DNA from: Saprospiraceae bacterium
Lineage (GTDB): Bacteria; Bacteroidota; Bacteroidia; Chitinophagales; Saprospiraceae
Reading direction: 5' to 3'
Assembly: GCA_016715465.1 (NCBI GenBank)
Contig: JADKAA010000024.1
Coordinates: forward strand, 124,001-188,000
DNA length: 64,000 nt
A program made the translations under genes and the position numbers. The notes below the pieces were generated by a model that searched no databases, was not told the origin of the DNA, and saw only the letters and a list, made by a program, of their open reading frames with translations. This document shows positions 28,646 to 36,936 of the stretch, in pieces. The first letter of the stretch is position 1. Each line of letters opens with the position of its first letter.

Positions 28646-29134
28646 GACAAAGCACTGAATCTGCTCCTGGATATCCTGCTGACCAAAAAGATCGGACACC
28701 CCGGCAATCCCGAACTCGTGGTGGGTTCAGTGAGTGTGGAAGGCAGGGTTATTGACCCGCGTTTTCACATGGATCCCGATTTTATCGAACAGGAAACTGC
28801 CAACATCCGCATCATGCTCAAACACCGGCATAAAAAATTCATGGGCGACCGCCCACCCATTGACCTGACAGATAAGAACGTCATCATTGTGGACGACGGC
28901 ATCGCCACCGGAAATACGATGCTCGTTTCGGTTGATCTGGTAAGGCACCACGCACCCAAAAAAGTAGTGGTGGCCACACCGGTAGCTGCTGCCCGGGCGG
29001 TGGGCAAGCTAAAGCAAAACGCAGACGATTTTGTTTGCCTGTACGCCCCGAAAATTTTTATGGCCGTCGGCCAGTTATACGAGGATTTCTCACAGGTGAC
29101 CGATGATGAGATCAGTGAATTTTTGAATAAGTAG
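28646..29134 (+). pseudogene. Phosphoribosyltransferase, 5'-truncated
   Basis: The frame encodes the body of a PRTase of the type with ILLTKKIGHPGNPEL, GSVSVEGRVID and the PRPP-binding loop VIIVDDGIATGNTM. Homologues have about 40-45 residues before ILLTKK, including a start Met and an RGGVPV-like segment. Here the frame is closed by a TAA at 28643 just 11 codons before ILLTKK, with KALNLLLD as the last family-like residues. The missing segment is not found in another frame. The only internal starts (GTG 28718 or later) would lose conserved sequence, so I call it a deletion-damaged remnant rather than a working gene. Confidence 0.75.
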
Positions 29135-29662
29135 AACTCACTGACACCGAAAAGAAAAGCAATAGCTTAGGGGCGAGGCTGAGCGCCATACATCACCCAC
29201 ATGGAAGCAAACCACCAAGTTTTATTCTGATTTTTAAATGCATATCGGATAACTTTTTCTCTTTTATTCTGCCCACCGATGTTTTTTTTACACTTTATTT
29301 TGAATTGCACAGCAGTTTGTACATCTGCACCGCCTTGCGTATATTTAGGGGGCTATATAAAGTATGGATATTGAAAAATAATTTTCCATTTAGGCCTGTG
29401 TTGTTGGGTAAGCCGGTGGTTATGAATACTGAGTCGTTTTTAATCGATTACAAACGTTTTTTGACGGCTGACTCTAAACGTTTTGTAATCGGGTATAAAC
29501 GTTTTGATACGGGTAATGGGGTTGAATTTCAAATTATTATGATATTAAGTGGATTTGGGTATTTTGGGAGTTGCGGATATAAACAAGTTACCGGTCATGC
29601 TAAAAGACGACACAACCAACAAAAAATGAACGGGAAACGGACAGACAAAATGCCAACGCTTC
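29135..29662. other. Non-coding region with degenerate 'AAACGTTTT' repeats
   Basis: This stretch marks the entrance to the accessory island. A 138-codon ORF (29305-29721) lacks protein character. At 29450-29515 the motif AAACGTTTT occurs three times, 24 and 21 bp apart (in the ORF frame this reads as recurring KRF). The outer part is an inverted repeat, listed separately. GTTACCGG at 29587 may be the left edge of the restriction-modification cassette, but this is weak. Confidence 0.4.
29445..29491. repeat. Inverted repeat with internal AAACGTTT copies
   Basis: CGATTACAAACG (29445-29456) is the near-perfect reverse complement of CGTTTTGTAATCG (29479-29491), separated by 22 bp. It could form a hairpin in transcripts or be the remains of a dispersed repeat. 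Confidence 0.45.
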
Positions 29663-29727
29663 GCAAAATTAAAAGAGCTGCAAAGCCAAGCACAAGCCGA
29701 CACAATTTGCAGCACATTTAATTTTGC
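29663..29727. repeat. Dispersed palindromic element 1, left of the R-M locus
   Basis: A 22-nt arm (29663-29684) pairs with 29706-29727 at 20 of 22 positions; the two mismatches frame a G-C pair, AGA facing ACA. It is preceded by CCAACGCTT and followed by CCAACCGCACCCAAG. A sister element with the same AGA/ACA asymmetry, same AAGCC-containing loop and same CCAACGC flanks sits directly after the endonuclease gene at 34662. Confidence 0.7.
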
Positions 29728-29828
29728 CCAACCGCACCCAAGCCCACCCACCACCCGACTTCTTGACAAGTTTGCAGACTGTTGATAAAATCTTTAAAGT
29801 TTTATGCGACCAAATCAAAAAGTCTTTT

Positions 29829-29850
29829 TACATTTGACAATTATTGTCAA
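29829..29850 (+). promoter_or_regulatory. -7 box and 17-bp palindromic operator of the R-M controller gene
   Basis: TACATTTG (29829-29836) matches the Bacteroidota -7 consensus TAnnTTTG. The perfect palindrome TTGACAAT-T-ATTGTCAA (29834-29850) overlaps its last three bases and ends 15 bp before the proposed start of the HTH protein. The layout is that of an autoregulated controller promoter in a type II R-M system. Binding by the adjacent HTH protein is inference. Confidence 0.7.
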
Positions 29851-29865
29851 GTTAATATTTTCAAA

Positions 29866-30168
29866 TTGAAAACGACCGGAGAAATAATCAGAGAGAAAAG
29901 AGAGAAAAAAGGGTTGCTATTGCGACACGTTTCTGCTCAACTAGACATAGACACAGCTATACTCAGTAAAATTGAACGTGGAGAGAGAAAGGCCACAAGA
30001 GAGCAAATTACTAAGTTGGCTGACATACTTGAACTCGACAAAGAATCCTTGCTTATTCAATATTTGAGTGAGAAAATTCTTTATGAAATTCAAGACGAAG
30101 ACTTGGGAATTCAAGCACTCAAAGTTGCTGAAAAAACAATTAAATACGGAGTAACTAAAAACAAATAA
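29866..30168 (+). CDS. XRE-family HTH regulator, probable R-M controller protein
   Basis: 100-aa helix-turn-helix protein: KTTGEIIREKREKKGLLLRH, then VSAQLDIDTAILSKIERGER and TKLADILELDKESLL form the full five-helix XRE domain (about residues 3-62), followed by a helical tail (EDLGIQALKVAEKTIKYG). The only sensible start is the TTG at 29866, since homologues begin at MKTxGEIIR; the frame is open farther upstream but that part overlaps the palindromic operator. The gene ends one base before the methyltransferase start. Its position and operator indicate a controller of methyltransferase and endonuclease expression. Confidence 0.82.
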   Translation: MKTTGEIIREKREKKGLLLRHVSAQLDIDTAILSKIERGERKATREQITKLADILELDKESLLIQYLSEKILYEIQDEDLGIQALKVAEKTIKYGVTKNK

Positions 30169-30169
30169 A

Positions 30170-31723
30170 ATGGCAGAATTACTATCAATAAAAGAAGCAA
30201 GCCAGTGGGCGACAGAGTATTTGGATAAAAATGTTACGACTTCTAACATTTCCTATCTTATCCAATACGGCAGGATAAAAAAAATTGGCGACAATGGTTC
30301 AACTCAAGTAATCAAAGAAGAACTTATTGAATATTACAAAGACCAAAAAAAATCGAGACAAGAAGAATGGAAAGAACAACTTGGTGAAGATTTGAATTGG
30401 GCATTATCATTTGAACAATACAAGGAAGCTGAGACTACAAAACACGTTCACAGACTTCATCCATACAAAGGAAAGTTTATTCCTCAGTTAGTTGAATATT
30501 TCCTTGACAACCACACCGACAAATTCAAGAAGGAAGTTTATTTCAAGCCCGGAGACATTGTTTACGACCCATTTTCAGGAAGCGGAACGACTATGGTTCA
30601 AGCTTGTGAGTTAGGAATTCACGCAGTTGGAAATGATGTTTCTGCGTTTAATGCACTGATTGGTAATTGCAAGGTTACAAAATATAACCTTGTTGATATT
30701 CAAACTGAAATAGACAGAATTTCTAAAGCACTAAAATCATTTTTAGCTGACCACAAAACGCTTGAATTTGAAGACCGACTTTTAAAAGAATTATATGTTT
30801 TCAACAATAAATATTTTCCAGTTCCCGAATACAAATACAAAGTAAAACGAAAAGAGATTGACGAAAAGGCTTATGGTGAAGAAAAGGAAAAAGAGTTTTT
30901 GCCAACATTTGATAAACTCGTAAAAGAGTATAACATTAAATTAAGACAAGACAAAGAAGATTCATTCCTTGATAAATGGTATACTCAACACATCCGTGAT
31001 GAAATTCAATTTGTGTTTGATGAAATTCAAAAAATTAAAAATTCCGACACCAAAAAAATCGTTAGCGTTATTCTAAGTCGCACAATTAGAAGTTGCAGAG
31101 CAACCACTCATGCAGACTTAGCAACATTGCTTGAACCAATTACGGCAACTTATTACTGTGGTAAACATGGAAAAATGTGTAAGCCATTATTTTCTATTCT
31201 AAAATGGTGGGAAACATATTCTAAGGACACTGTAAAAAGATTGGCTCAGTATGACAAGCTAAGAAAGGACGTATTTCACACCTGCTTAACAGGTGATAGC
31301 AGAAACATTGACATTGTAGAAGGACTTAAAAAACTCAATCCTGATTTTGCGAAACTTGTAGAGAAACAAAAAATCAAAGGGATATTTTCATCGCCACCTT
31401 ATGTTGGTTTAATTGACTACCACGAGCAACACGCATATGCTTATGATTTGTTTGGTTTTGAACGAAAAGACGAATTAGAAATCGGGCCACTTTTTAAAGG
31501 TCAAGGCAGAGAAGCAAAACAAAGCTACATTCAAGGGCTTAGTGATGTTTTGAATAACGCAAAAAAATATCTCGTTGACGATTATGATATTTTCCTTGTA
31601 GCAAACGACAAATACAATATGTATCCGACAATTGCAGAAAATGCCGGAATGCATATAGTTAATCAATATAAACGACCAGTATTAAACCGAACTGAAAAGA
31701 TAAAGGTGCTTATGCTGAGATAA
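30170..31723 (+). CDS. DNA methyltransferase of type II R-M system (amino-MTase)
   Basis: 517-aa S-adenosylmethionine-dependent DNA methyltransferase. An N-terminal DNA-binding-like region (LSIKEASQWATEYLDKNVTT, about residues 5-60, MerR/excisionase-like) precedes motif I DPFSGSGTT (D133) and, 270 residues later, motif IV SPPY (S408-Y411). SPPY indicates methylation of an exocyclic amino group (N4-cytosine or N6-adenine). Motif I before a long insert and then motif IV is an alpha-like order, although the motif I wording is more usual in beta-class enzymes. It would protect the site cut by the TdeIII-like nuclease downstream. One base separates it from the controller gene, 26 bp from the AIPR gene. 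Confidence 0.88.
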   Translation: MAELLSIKEASQWATEYLDKNVTTSNISYLIQYGRIKKIGDNGSTQVIKEELIEYYKDQKKSRQEEWKEQLGEDLNWALSFEQYKEAETTKHVHRLHPYKGKFIPQLVEYFLDNHTDKFKKEVYFKPGDIVYDPFSGSGTTMVQACELGIHAVGNDVSAFNALIGNCKVTKYNLVDIQTEIDRISKALKSFLADHKTLEFEDRLLKELYVFNNKYFPVPEYKYKVKRKEIDEKAYGEEKEKEFLPTFDKLVKEYNIKLRQDKEDSFLDKWYTQHIRDEIQFVFDEIQKIKNSDTKKIVSVILSRTIRSCRATTHADLATLLEPITATYYCGKHGKMCKPLFSILKWWETYSKDTVKRLAQYDKLRKDVFHTCLTGDSRNIDIVEGLKKLNPDFAKLVEKQKIKGIFSSPPYVGLIDYHEQHAYAYDLFGFERKDELEIGPLFKGQGREAKQSYIQGLSDVLNNAKKYLVDDYDIFLVANDKYNMYPTIAENAGMHIVNQYKRPVLNRTEKIKVLMLR

Positions 31724-31749
31724 TTTTTCATTTAAAAGATAAGTAATTA

Positions 31750-33593
31750 ATGAAGCAAAAAATAGAGAGATACACTGACAAGTTTATTGAAGCTAATTTT
31801 GATAAAAAAGATAAATCAAAAAACCCAAGTGTTAAGTTTGAATGGTTTGTAAATTCTCTTCATTGTTGGGAATATTCCAGCCAATCCTATAATGCAAAAC
31901 AGAAAATTGGTAAAGAAATTTCACTTGGAACTGCACAAGGAGGTGATGCCTTCTTCCTGCTCATAGGGAATAAAATATTTTCTCTAGAAGACAATATCGA
32001 AGAAGTAATAAAGGCGATAAAGGATAATAATCATAAAATTGAATTTCATCTTATTCAGACTAAAAAGAGCACAAATGCAAAAATTGGTGACTTTATAAAT
32101 TTTGTAAATATTCCAATAAAAGTTATAAAAGGTGAAGGCATATCTGGATATCAAAAAGAATTGCTTCGTCTAGCAAATTTTATAACAAAGATTAAAGAAG
32201 ACCCCGAATTAGAAGCTTCTTTTGTTTTGACATTTTATACTGAAAAAGATGAAAATGATATTGCAAATCTCAGAAAGGATTGGAATTCAGATATTGAGTT
32301 TCTTAAAAATCAATATGCTGCATTTGGCAATGTTATTATTCATTTAGAAGGCTCCAAAAAATTAAATGAGCTATTTGAACAATTCAACTCAAACGAATAT
32401 AAACTCATAATAAATAAAGATAATTGTAGGTTAGATAAAGAGACATATTTGATTGGGTTCGTAACTGCAAGAGAACTTCTTGACTGTATAGCTCCGGAGA
32501 AGGATAATAACATAAGAGTATTATATCCAGATGTTTTTAAAAATAACATTCGTCTATATCTGGGGCCAACTGAAGTAAATGAGAAAATTGAAACAACTTT
32601 ATCTAACGAACCAACAAAGTTTCATTTATATAATAATGGATTAACAATAACAACGAAGGATATAAAACATGCAGTTGAAAATTTTATTATTTCTCCTGTA
32701 AACATTGTTAATGGTTGTCAGACTGCAAATAGCATTTATAATATTTTTAAATCCAACTCAAAAATATTGACTTGGTAAAAGTTCCAGTAAAAATAATAAT
32801 TGCCAGTGACGATGAATATGAAAAAATAACTATAAGAACAAATAGCCAAAACGGCATTTCAGAAAAAGATTTAGTTTCAATTACAAATATTCAAAAAGAC
32901 TTAGAAGATGTTTTTAGTAAGAATAAATTTCTAAATAATTCATTTACATACAAGCGTCAAAACTCCATATCAGAAGGAGGATTGGGTGACTTTGATTACA
33001 TAGTGAACATAAATGATATCCTAAGGGCAATATTTTCAACACTTTTATATATGCCTCATAAAGTTTCGGGCTACTTTGATAAAACCACAAGCGACTTAAT
33101 TGACATTATTTTCGAAGATAGATTTATTAAACTTTATCAGGTAACTACATCGGTTTATAAAATACTAGATGATTATCTTGACGAAAAACATCCAGAAAAT
33201 AAAAAACTACGATTCCATCTTCTATATCTATTTTATAAATTTATTTGCAAAGACCTATATATTGATAATATTGAAAGATATTTTAGGAAAGAAAAGAATA
33301 AGAAAAACTTCGAAGAGCTTGAAGGAGAAGAGTTGTTAAAGCAAAATGAATTAATAAACAATATTGTTTCTCGGCATTTTAAAATTTCAAAAAATGAGAC
33401 CGCTTTTCATTCAATTATCGACTACCTAATTGAAATAGTAGTTAAGGATTATTCCAACTTGACTAATTTAGATACAAGAGAGAAAGAAAAAATTCTTTAT
33501 AAGACTGTTGATAAAGTTCAAAGAGGTGAGCAAGTCTTTTCGAATTTTGAATTAAAATTTACAAAAACACTTAATGAATTTATAACCGAATAA
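31750..33593 (+). pseudogene. AIPR-family abortive-infection protein, 1-nt frameshift
   Basis: Two frames (31750-32778 and 32772-33593) together give one AIPR protein of about 614 aa. The first holds the N-terminal nuclease-like part (FHLIQTKKSTNAKIGDFINF) and the conserved KFHLYNNGLTI and NIVNGCQTANSIY. The second continues with VPVKIIIASD and RTNSQNGISEKDL. One extra A in the A5 run 32760-32764 would join them as NSK-NIDLVKVPV. AIPR proteins are phage-resistance factors frequently found with R-M systems. It is placed between methyltransferase and endonuclease, and its stop is 1 bp before the endonuclease ATG, so it belongs to the operon. Real lesion or homopolymer miscall. Confidence 0.85.
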
Positions 33594-33594
33594 T

Positions 33595-34650
33595 ATGGCA
33601 TTGTCAAATAAACAAAAAGAAAAAATATCAATTGAGGTTATAAAAACCTTAGTTACTCGATTTGAAAGTTTTCCGGAAGACGCTTCAAATAATAGAAATG
33701 CCCCATTCCACGAATCATTTTTAAGAGCATTTTCAGATAAACTAAATGGTAAAGTTTCAGACACTCCATTTTTTATAAGTCTTAGTAGTTGGCTACAAGG
33801 TTTAAATACAACCTTGGGGCAAACGTTCTTTGAAAATGTTGCTCACCATTTAAGCAATGGTGAAAAAAGAGAATATACTTCAAAGCGACTCGGAAACTTA
33901 CCAATATCCCAAAGTCAAAGAAATCATATTGCTCAAATAATTGCAGACTTGAGCAATACCACATCAACTCCAAATCTTAACGCTGAAAACGCTTTGCTTT
34001 TTGCACAATACAATGATGCTACTATAAATGCAATGGACTTTTCCGCTGATGTTTTTATTGAAGATGCTACAAGTGTTATCGCCATTGAACTAAAATCGGT
34101 TAAGCCGAATTCAGGAGAAATGAAAGGCGAAAAACAAAAAATTCTTGAAGGCAAGGCCGCACTTTATAATCATTTCCCCGGCAAACAAATTAATTTTTAT
34201 ATCGGCTTTCCATTTGACCCTACTGTAAATCCGGCCAATGAAGCTGTAACAAGTCACAACAAGCCACGATTTCTTGGCTCAATTATCAACATGAATAAGT
34301 ATTTTGCTACTAGCGAATCGCTAGTAGCTAATGAACTATGGGATTTACTTTCCGGTCAACCAAATACAATGGAAGAAATATTAGCTATTATCAATACTGT
34401 TTCTACAACTTCGTTTTTAGAGAAGTTTCAATTTCTGAGTGATGGAGCAAACAGAACAAGACCTGAATATTTAGCACAACTAACTGAATGGCATCTTTAT
34501 TCTGAAATTGAGTTAATAAACAACAACCAGACAATTATTCAGAACATTGGAAACAACAAAGTATTGACAAGGATATACAATAAAAACTCATTAGACGGGA
34601 AAGGAAATTACAGTTGGGACAGATATAATGAGTTAAGACAATTATTTTAA
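33595..34650 (+). CDS. TdeIII-family type II restriction endonuclease
   Basis: 351-aa nuclease. The segment SSWLQGLNTTLGQTFFENVA, then HHLSNGEKREYTSKR is the hallmark of the TdeIII family, whose prototype cuts GGNCC. A PD-(D/E)xK-type active site fits D148 (MDFSADVFIED) with E165-L-K167 (IAIELKSVKPN). No membrane or signal sequence. It begins 1 bp after the AIPR stop and ends the R-M operon; the palindromic element 2 starts 11 bp later. Recognition of GGNCC is known only for the prototype and inferred here. The base composition is lower in GC than the flanking chromosome, in line with transfer. Confidence 0.85.
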   Translation: MALSNKQKEKISIEVIKTLVTRFESFPEDASNNRNAPFHESFLRAFSDKLNGKVSDTPFFISLSSWLQGLNTTLGQTFFENVAHHLSNGEKREYTSKRLGNLPISQSQRNHIAQIIADLSNTTSTPNLNAENALLFAQYNDATINAMDFSADVFIEDATSVIAIELKSVKPNSGEMKGEKQKILEGKAALYNHFPGKQINFYIGFPFDPTVNPANEAVTSHNKPRFLGSIINMNKYFATSESLVANELWDLLSGQPNTMEEILAIINTVSTTSFLEKFQFLSDGANRTRPEYLAQLTEWHLYSEIELINNNQTIIQNIGNNKVLTRIYNKNSLDGKGNYSWDRYNELRQLF

Positions 34651-34661
34651 ATCCAACGCAT

Positions 34662-34727
34662 TTGGTGGCACATTTGCAAAACCACACAAGCCCACGCTGA
34701 AGCCAAGTTTTGCAAAAGAGCCACCAA
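34662..34727. repeat. Dispersed palindromic element 2, right of the R-M locus
   Basis: The 20-nt arm 34662-34681 pairs with 34708-34727 at 18 of 20 positions; again the only mismatches give ACA facing AGA, as in element 1 but with the arms exchanged. It is flanked by CCAACGCATT on the left and CCAACGCACCAAG on the right, shared with element 1, and the 26-nt loop contains AAGCC twice. It could also act as a terminator hairpin for the R-M operon. Confidence 0.7.
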
Positions 34728-34790
34728 GCCAACGCACCAAGACATACACGAAATGACAACGAACAAACTCGACAGACAAAGAAGCACGAA

Positions 34791-34925
34791 CCGCTAACAG
34801 CGGTTTTGCAAAAAAGCGGGTTCAGTGGTTAATTGAACATTCTACCTCGCATCAACTTTTGTGGTATGTTGACAGTTTAGTGCTCCGAAATCCGCTTCTT
34901 CGCAAAGCCGCAAAACGTTGCCTGC
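34791..34925 (+). repeat. attC-like recombination site A
   Basis: A 135-bp imperfect palindrome starting CCGCTAAC and ending GTTGCCTGC. The arm 34799-34822 is complementary to 34889-34912 at 19 of 24 positions, with extra unpaired bases AAAC next to the right GTT and a ~65-nt terminal loop. This is the layout of an integron attC site (AAC ... GTT outer boxes, unequal arms, variable loop). It lies after the R-M genes. Its right end GTTGCCTGC is exactly the reverse complement of the start of site B, as expected for the two ends of one cassette. Confidence 0.7.
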
Positions 34926-34995
34926 AACCCTAAAAAGAAGCTACCAACGAACAGAGCAGAAATATAAAACGACAAAAATATTTAGATAAATAATC

Positions 34996-36546
34996 ATGAC
35001 AGTCTTACAAAAAGGAAATTCAATATATCCATTTTGGGGAGAAAATGTAAACTTGATTACTGGGCTTGACCCATTGGGACTTCAAGTAACATCAGAAGCT
35101 ACTTACGCAACAATGTTGCCTGGACTGTCTAACTTGACAAACCGACTTCGTTACTATGGCTTTTATTGTTGGCTCATTGACTTTTACTTTAAAAATGAAA
35201 AGAAAGGAAATCAGACAGAACAATATCGTTTCATTCGCAGAGCCGAATTACTAATTGCAATAATAATGCAAAAAGAGAAGCCTTCGGTAAATCAAATTAC
35301 TGGAAGTTTATTTGCTACCAACCTTTTAAGCAATGGAACATCAGATACGTTTGACTTAGCCGCTGGAGCAGACAAAGACAAAGATAATGAAAGAACATAC
35401 TGGAAATATCCTTCAGGAGCTTTTGGACAGTATTATTTTGGTGCAATGTCAGCACTTTCTTTAGTTGTTCGTTATGAAAACGATGAAGGAGATATTATTT
35501 TCAATATTACACAACCGCACCCACGACAAAAGGTTTCTGGCAAACAATTGGCTGATGCGTTTGATGAAGGATTGACTGATGAGATTAAAACATTACTTTT
35601 CAACTGTATAAAAAAAGGAAGACTATCAAGCAAAGATATACCTAACCTGATTAAATATTTTGCCATTGATAAGGTAAATCCCGATAGTACAGAGTGGAAA
35701 TTATATGTTGAAATGCTTTTGGATAAGGATTATCCAAGCAAAGAAATTGAAGAAGAATTTACATTTTATCGAAGAAATACAATCACTTTTTTACTTTCCA
35801 CAGCAAAACAAAACGATAAAGAATATGACTGGTATACTTATCTTGACGAATGTTACAAACAAAAATTTAGCAACAATCAAACAACAAATGTTGGTTGGTA
35901 TTGCTATCAACTTAACGAGTATTGGCAGTTTGCGTGCGGATTGATTTTTTTTGGTACACTTCGATATTTAGAAACTTTACAAACTGAAGAATATTTGCCA
36001 AAATTTACTACCGAGTTTTCAAAACTAATTTGCAAGGAAATTAAAGGTAAAAAGGAAACTCTTGAAAATTACATTGATGAAATTACCGAAACAGAAAATG
36101 ACATTCTTAATCGGGAAAACAATACACCACAACAATTTGCAAAAATGGGCTTTGACTTACTTTTCAAGCTTTACCATAACAACAAAGAGCAATTGCCGCA
36201 GCTAAAGGAATATATGAGCCGAAACGGAATTGTTAGAGAAGGAAATATGGCTGATGGATTATTTGCAATTATAAAACATCTAAAAAATGACGTAGAAGAT
36301 TTTATTTCTTTTTTCATTCATAAAAACATTATTTATCGCCACCAAATGGTTGCCTTGCGCAAAATGGGTAATGGTACACAAACGACTAATAAATTTATCA
36401 TTGAAGAACAAATGATACGCCTCATTGATATTTTTCCTGCCCGATGGACATCGCCACGAATGAACGCATTACAGAATTTACTTTATGATTTGCAGGTAAT
36501 CAATGACGAAAGAATGATTACAGAATTACATAAAAAAATTGCTTAA
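34996..36546 (+). CDS. Unknown protein coupled to PLD-like protein (candidate defence component)
   Basis: 516-aa soluble protein that I do not recognise. The N-terminus (YPFWGENVNLITGLDPLGLQ, then TSEATYATMLPGLSNLTNRL, RYYGFYCWLIDFYFK) looks strongly conserved; the rest is helical, with aromatic-rich segments (GWYCYQLNEYWQFACGLIFF) and a C-terminal stretch around MVALRKMGNGTQTTNKF. No Walker motif, nuclease signature or long membrane helix is obvious. It stops 5 bp before the PLD-like gene, so the two are translationally coupled. Together they fill a cassette bounded by attC-like sites A and B, next to an R-M/AIPR cassette, which suggests a two-gene anti-phage module. That role is inferred from context only. 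Confidence 0.7.
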   Translation: MTVLQKGNSIYPFWGENVNLITGLDPLGLQVTSEATYATMLPGLSNLTNRLRYYGFYCWLIDFYFKNEKKGNQTEQYRFIRRAELLIAIIMQKEKPSVNQITGSLFATNLLSNGTSDTFDLAAGADKDKDNERTYWKYPSGAFGQYYFGAMSALSLVVRYENDEGDIIFNITQPHPRQKVSGKQLADAFDEGLTDEIKTLLFNCIKKGRLSSKDIPNLIKYFAIDKVNPDSTEWKLYVEMLLDKDYPSKEIEEEFTFYRRNTITFLLSTAKQNDKEYDWYTYLDECYKQKFSNNQTTNVGWYCYQLNEYWQFACGLIFFGTLRYLETLQTEEYLPKFTTEFSKLICKEIKGKKETLENYIDEITETENDILNRENNTPQQFAKMGFDLLFKLYHNNKEQLPQLKEYMSRNGIVREGNMADGLFAIIKHLKNDVEDFISFFIHKNIIYRHQMVALRKMGNGTQTTNKFIIEEQMIRLIDIFPARWTSPRMNALQNLLYDLQVINDERMITELHKKIA

Positions 36547-36927
36547 CAATAATGGCTATCAAACGAAACAATATACTTTCTCTTATTGGTAACGGACGAT
36601 ACCATTCCTGTATACTCACAACTTTCAGTTTTGACTTTTATTTCTTTGAATTGAAAGTAATGAAATGGCTACGTTCTTGCGGAATTAGGAATGTAAATGT
36701 GTTTATTGACGGACATTTCTATTCAGAATTAATGCAGCAAGTAACAGGCGATGAAATGAAATTAGCGACTGGATATTCACTTTATCCTGTTTTTGAAAAA
36801 AACATTTTTCACCCAAAAATTTGGTTGTTATTGGGCGAGAAAGAAGGATTATTTCTTGTTGGTTCTGGTAATCTTACCAATTCTGGTAATGGCAGCAATG
36901 ATGAAATTTGGGGAGCATATCATTTTG

Positions 36928-36936
36928 ATATTAAAC
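36928..36936 (+). repeat. Target-site duplication, left copy
   Basis: ATATTAAAC, identical to the copy at 38270-38278, directly flanks the left inverted repeat of the IS element. One copy belongs to the disrupted PLD-like gene. Confidence 0.85.

Noticed and set aside
29587..29594. GTTACCGG as definite left edge of the R-M cassette
   Set aside because: It matches the expected GTTAGCGG with one mismatch only, and no attC-like right arm precedes it, so it is mentioned but not claimed.
29305..29721. 138-aa ORF before the R-M locus
   Set aside because: Covers phased repeats and palindromic element 1; residue pattern is not protein-like.
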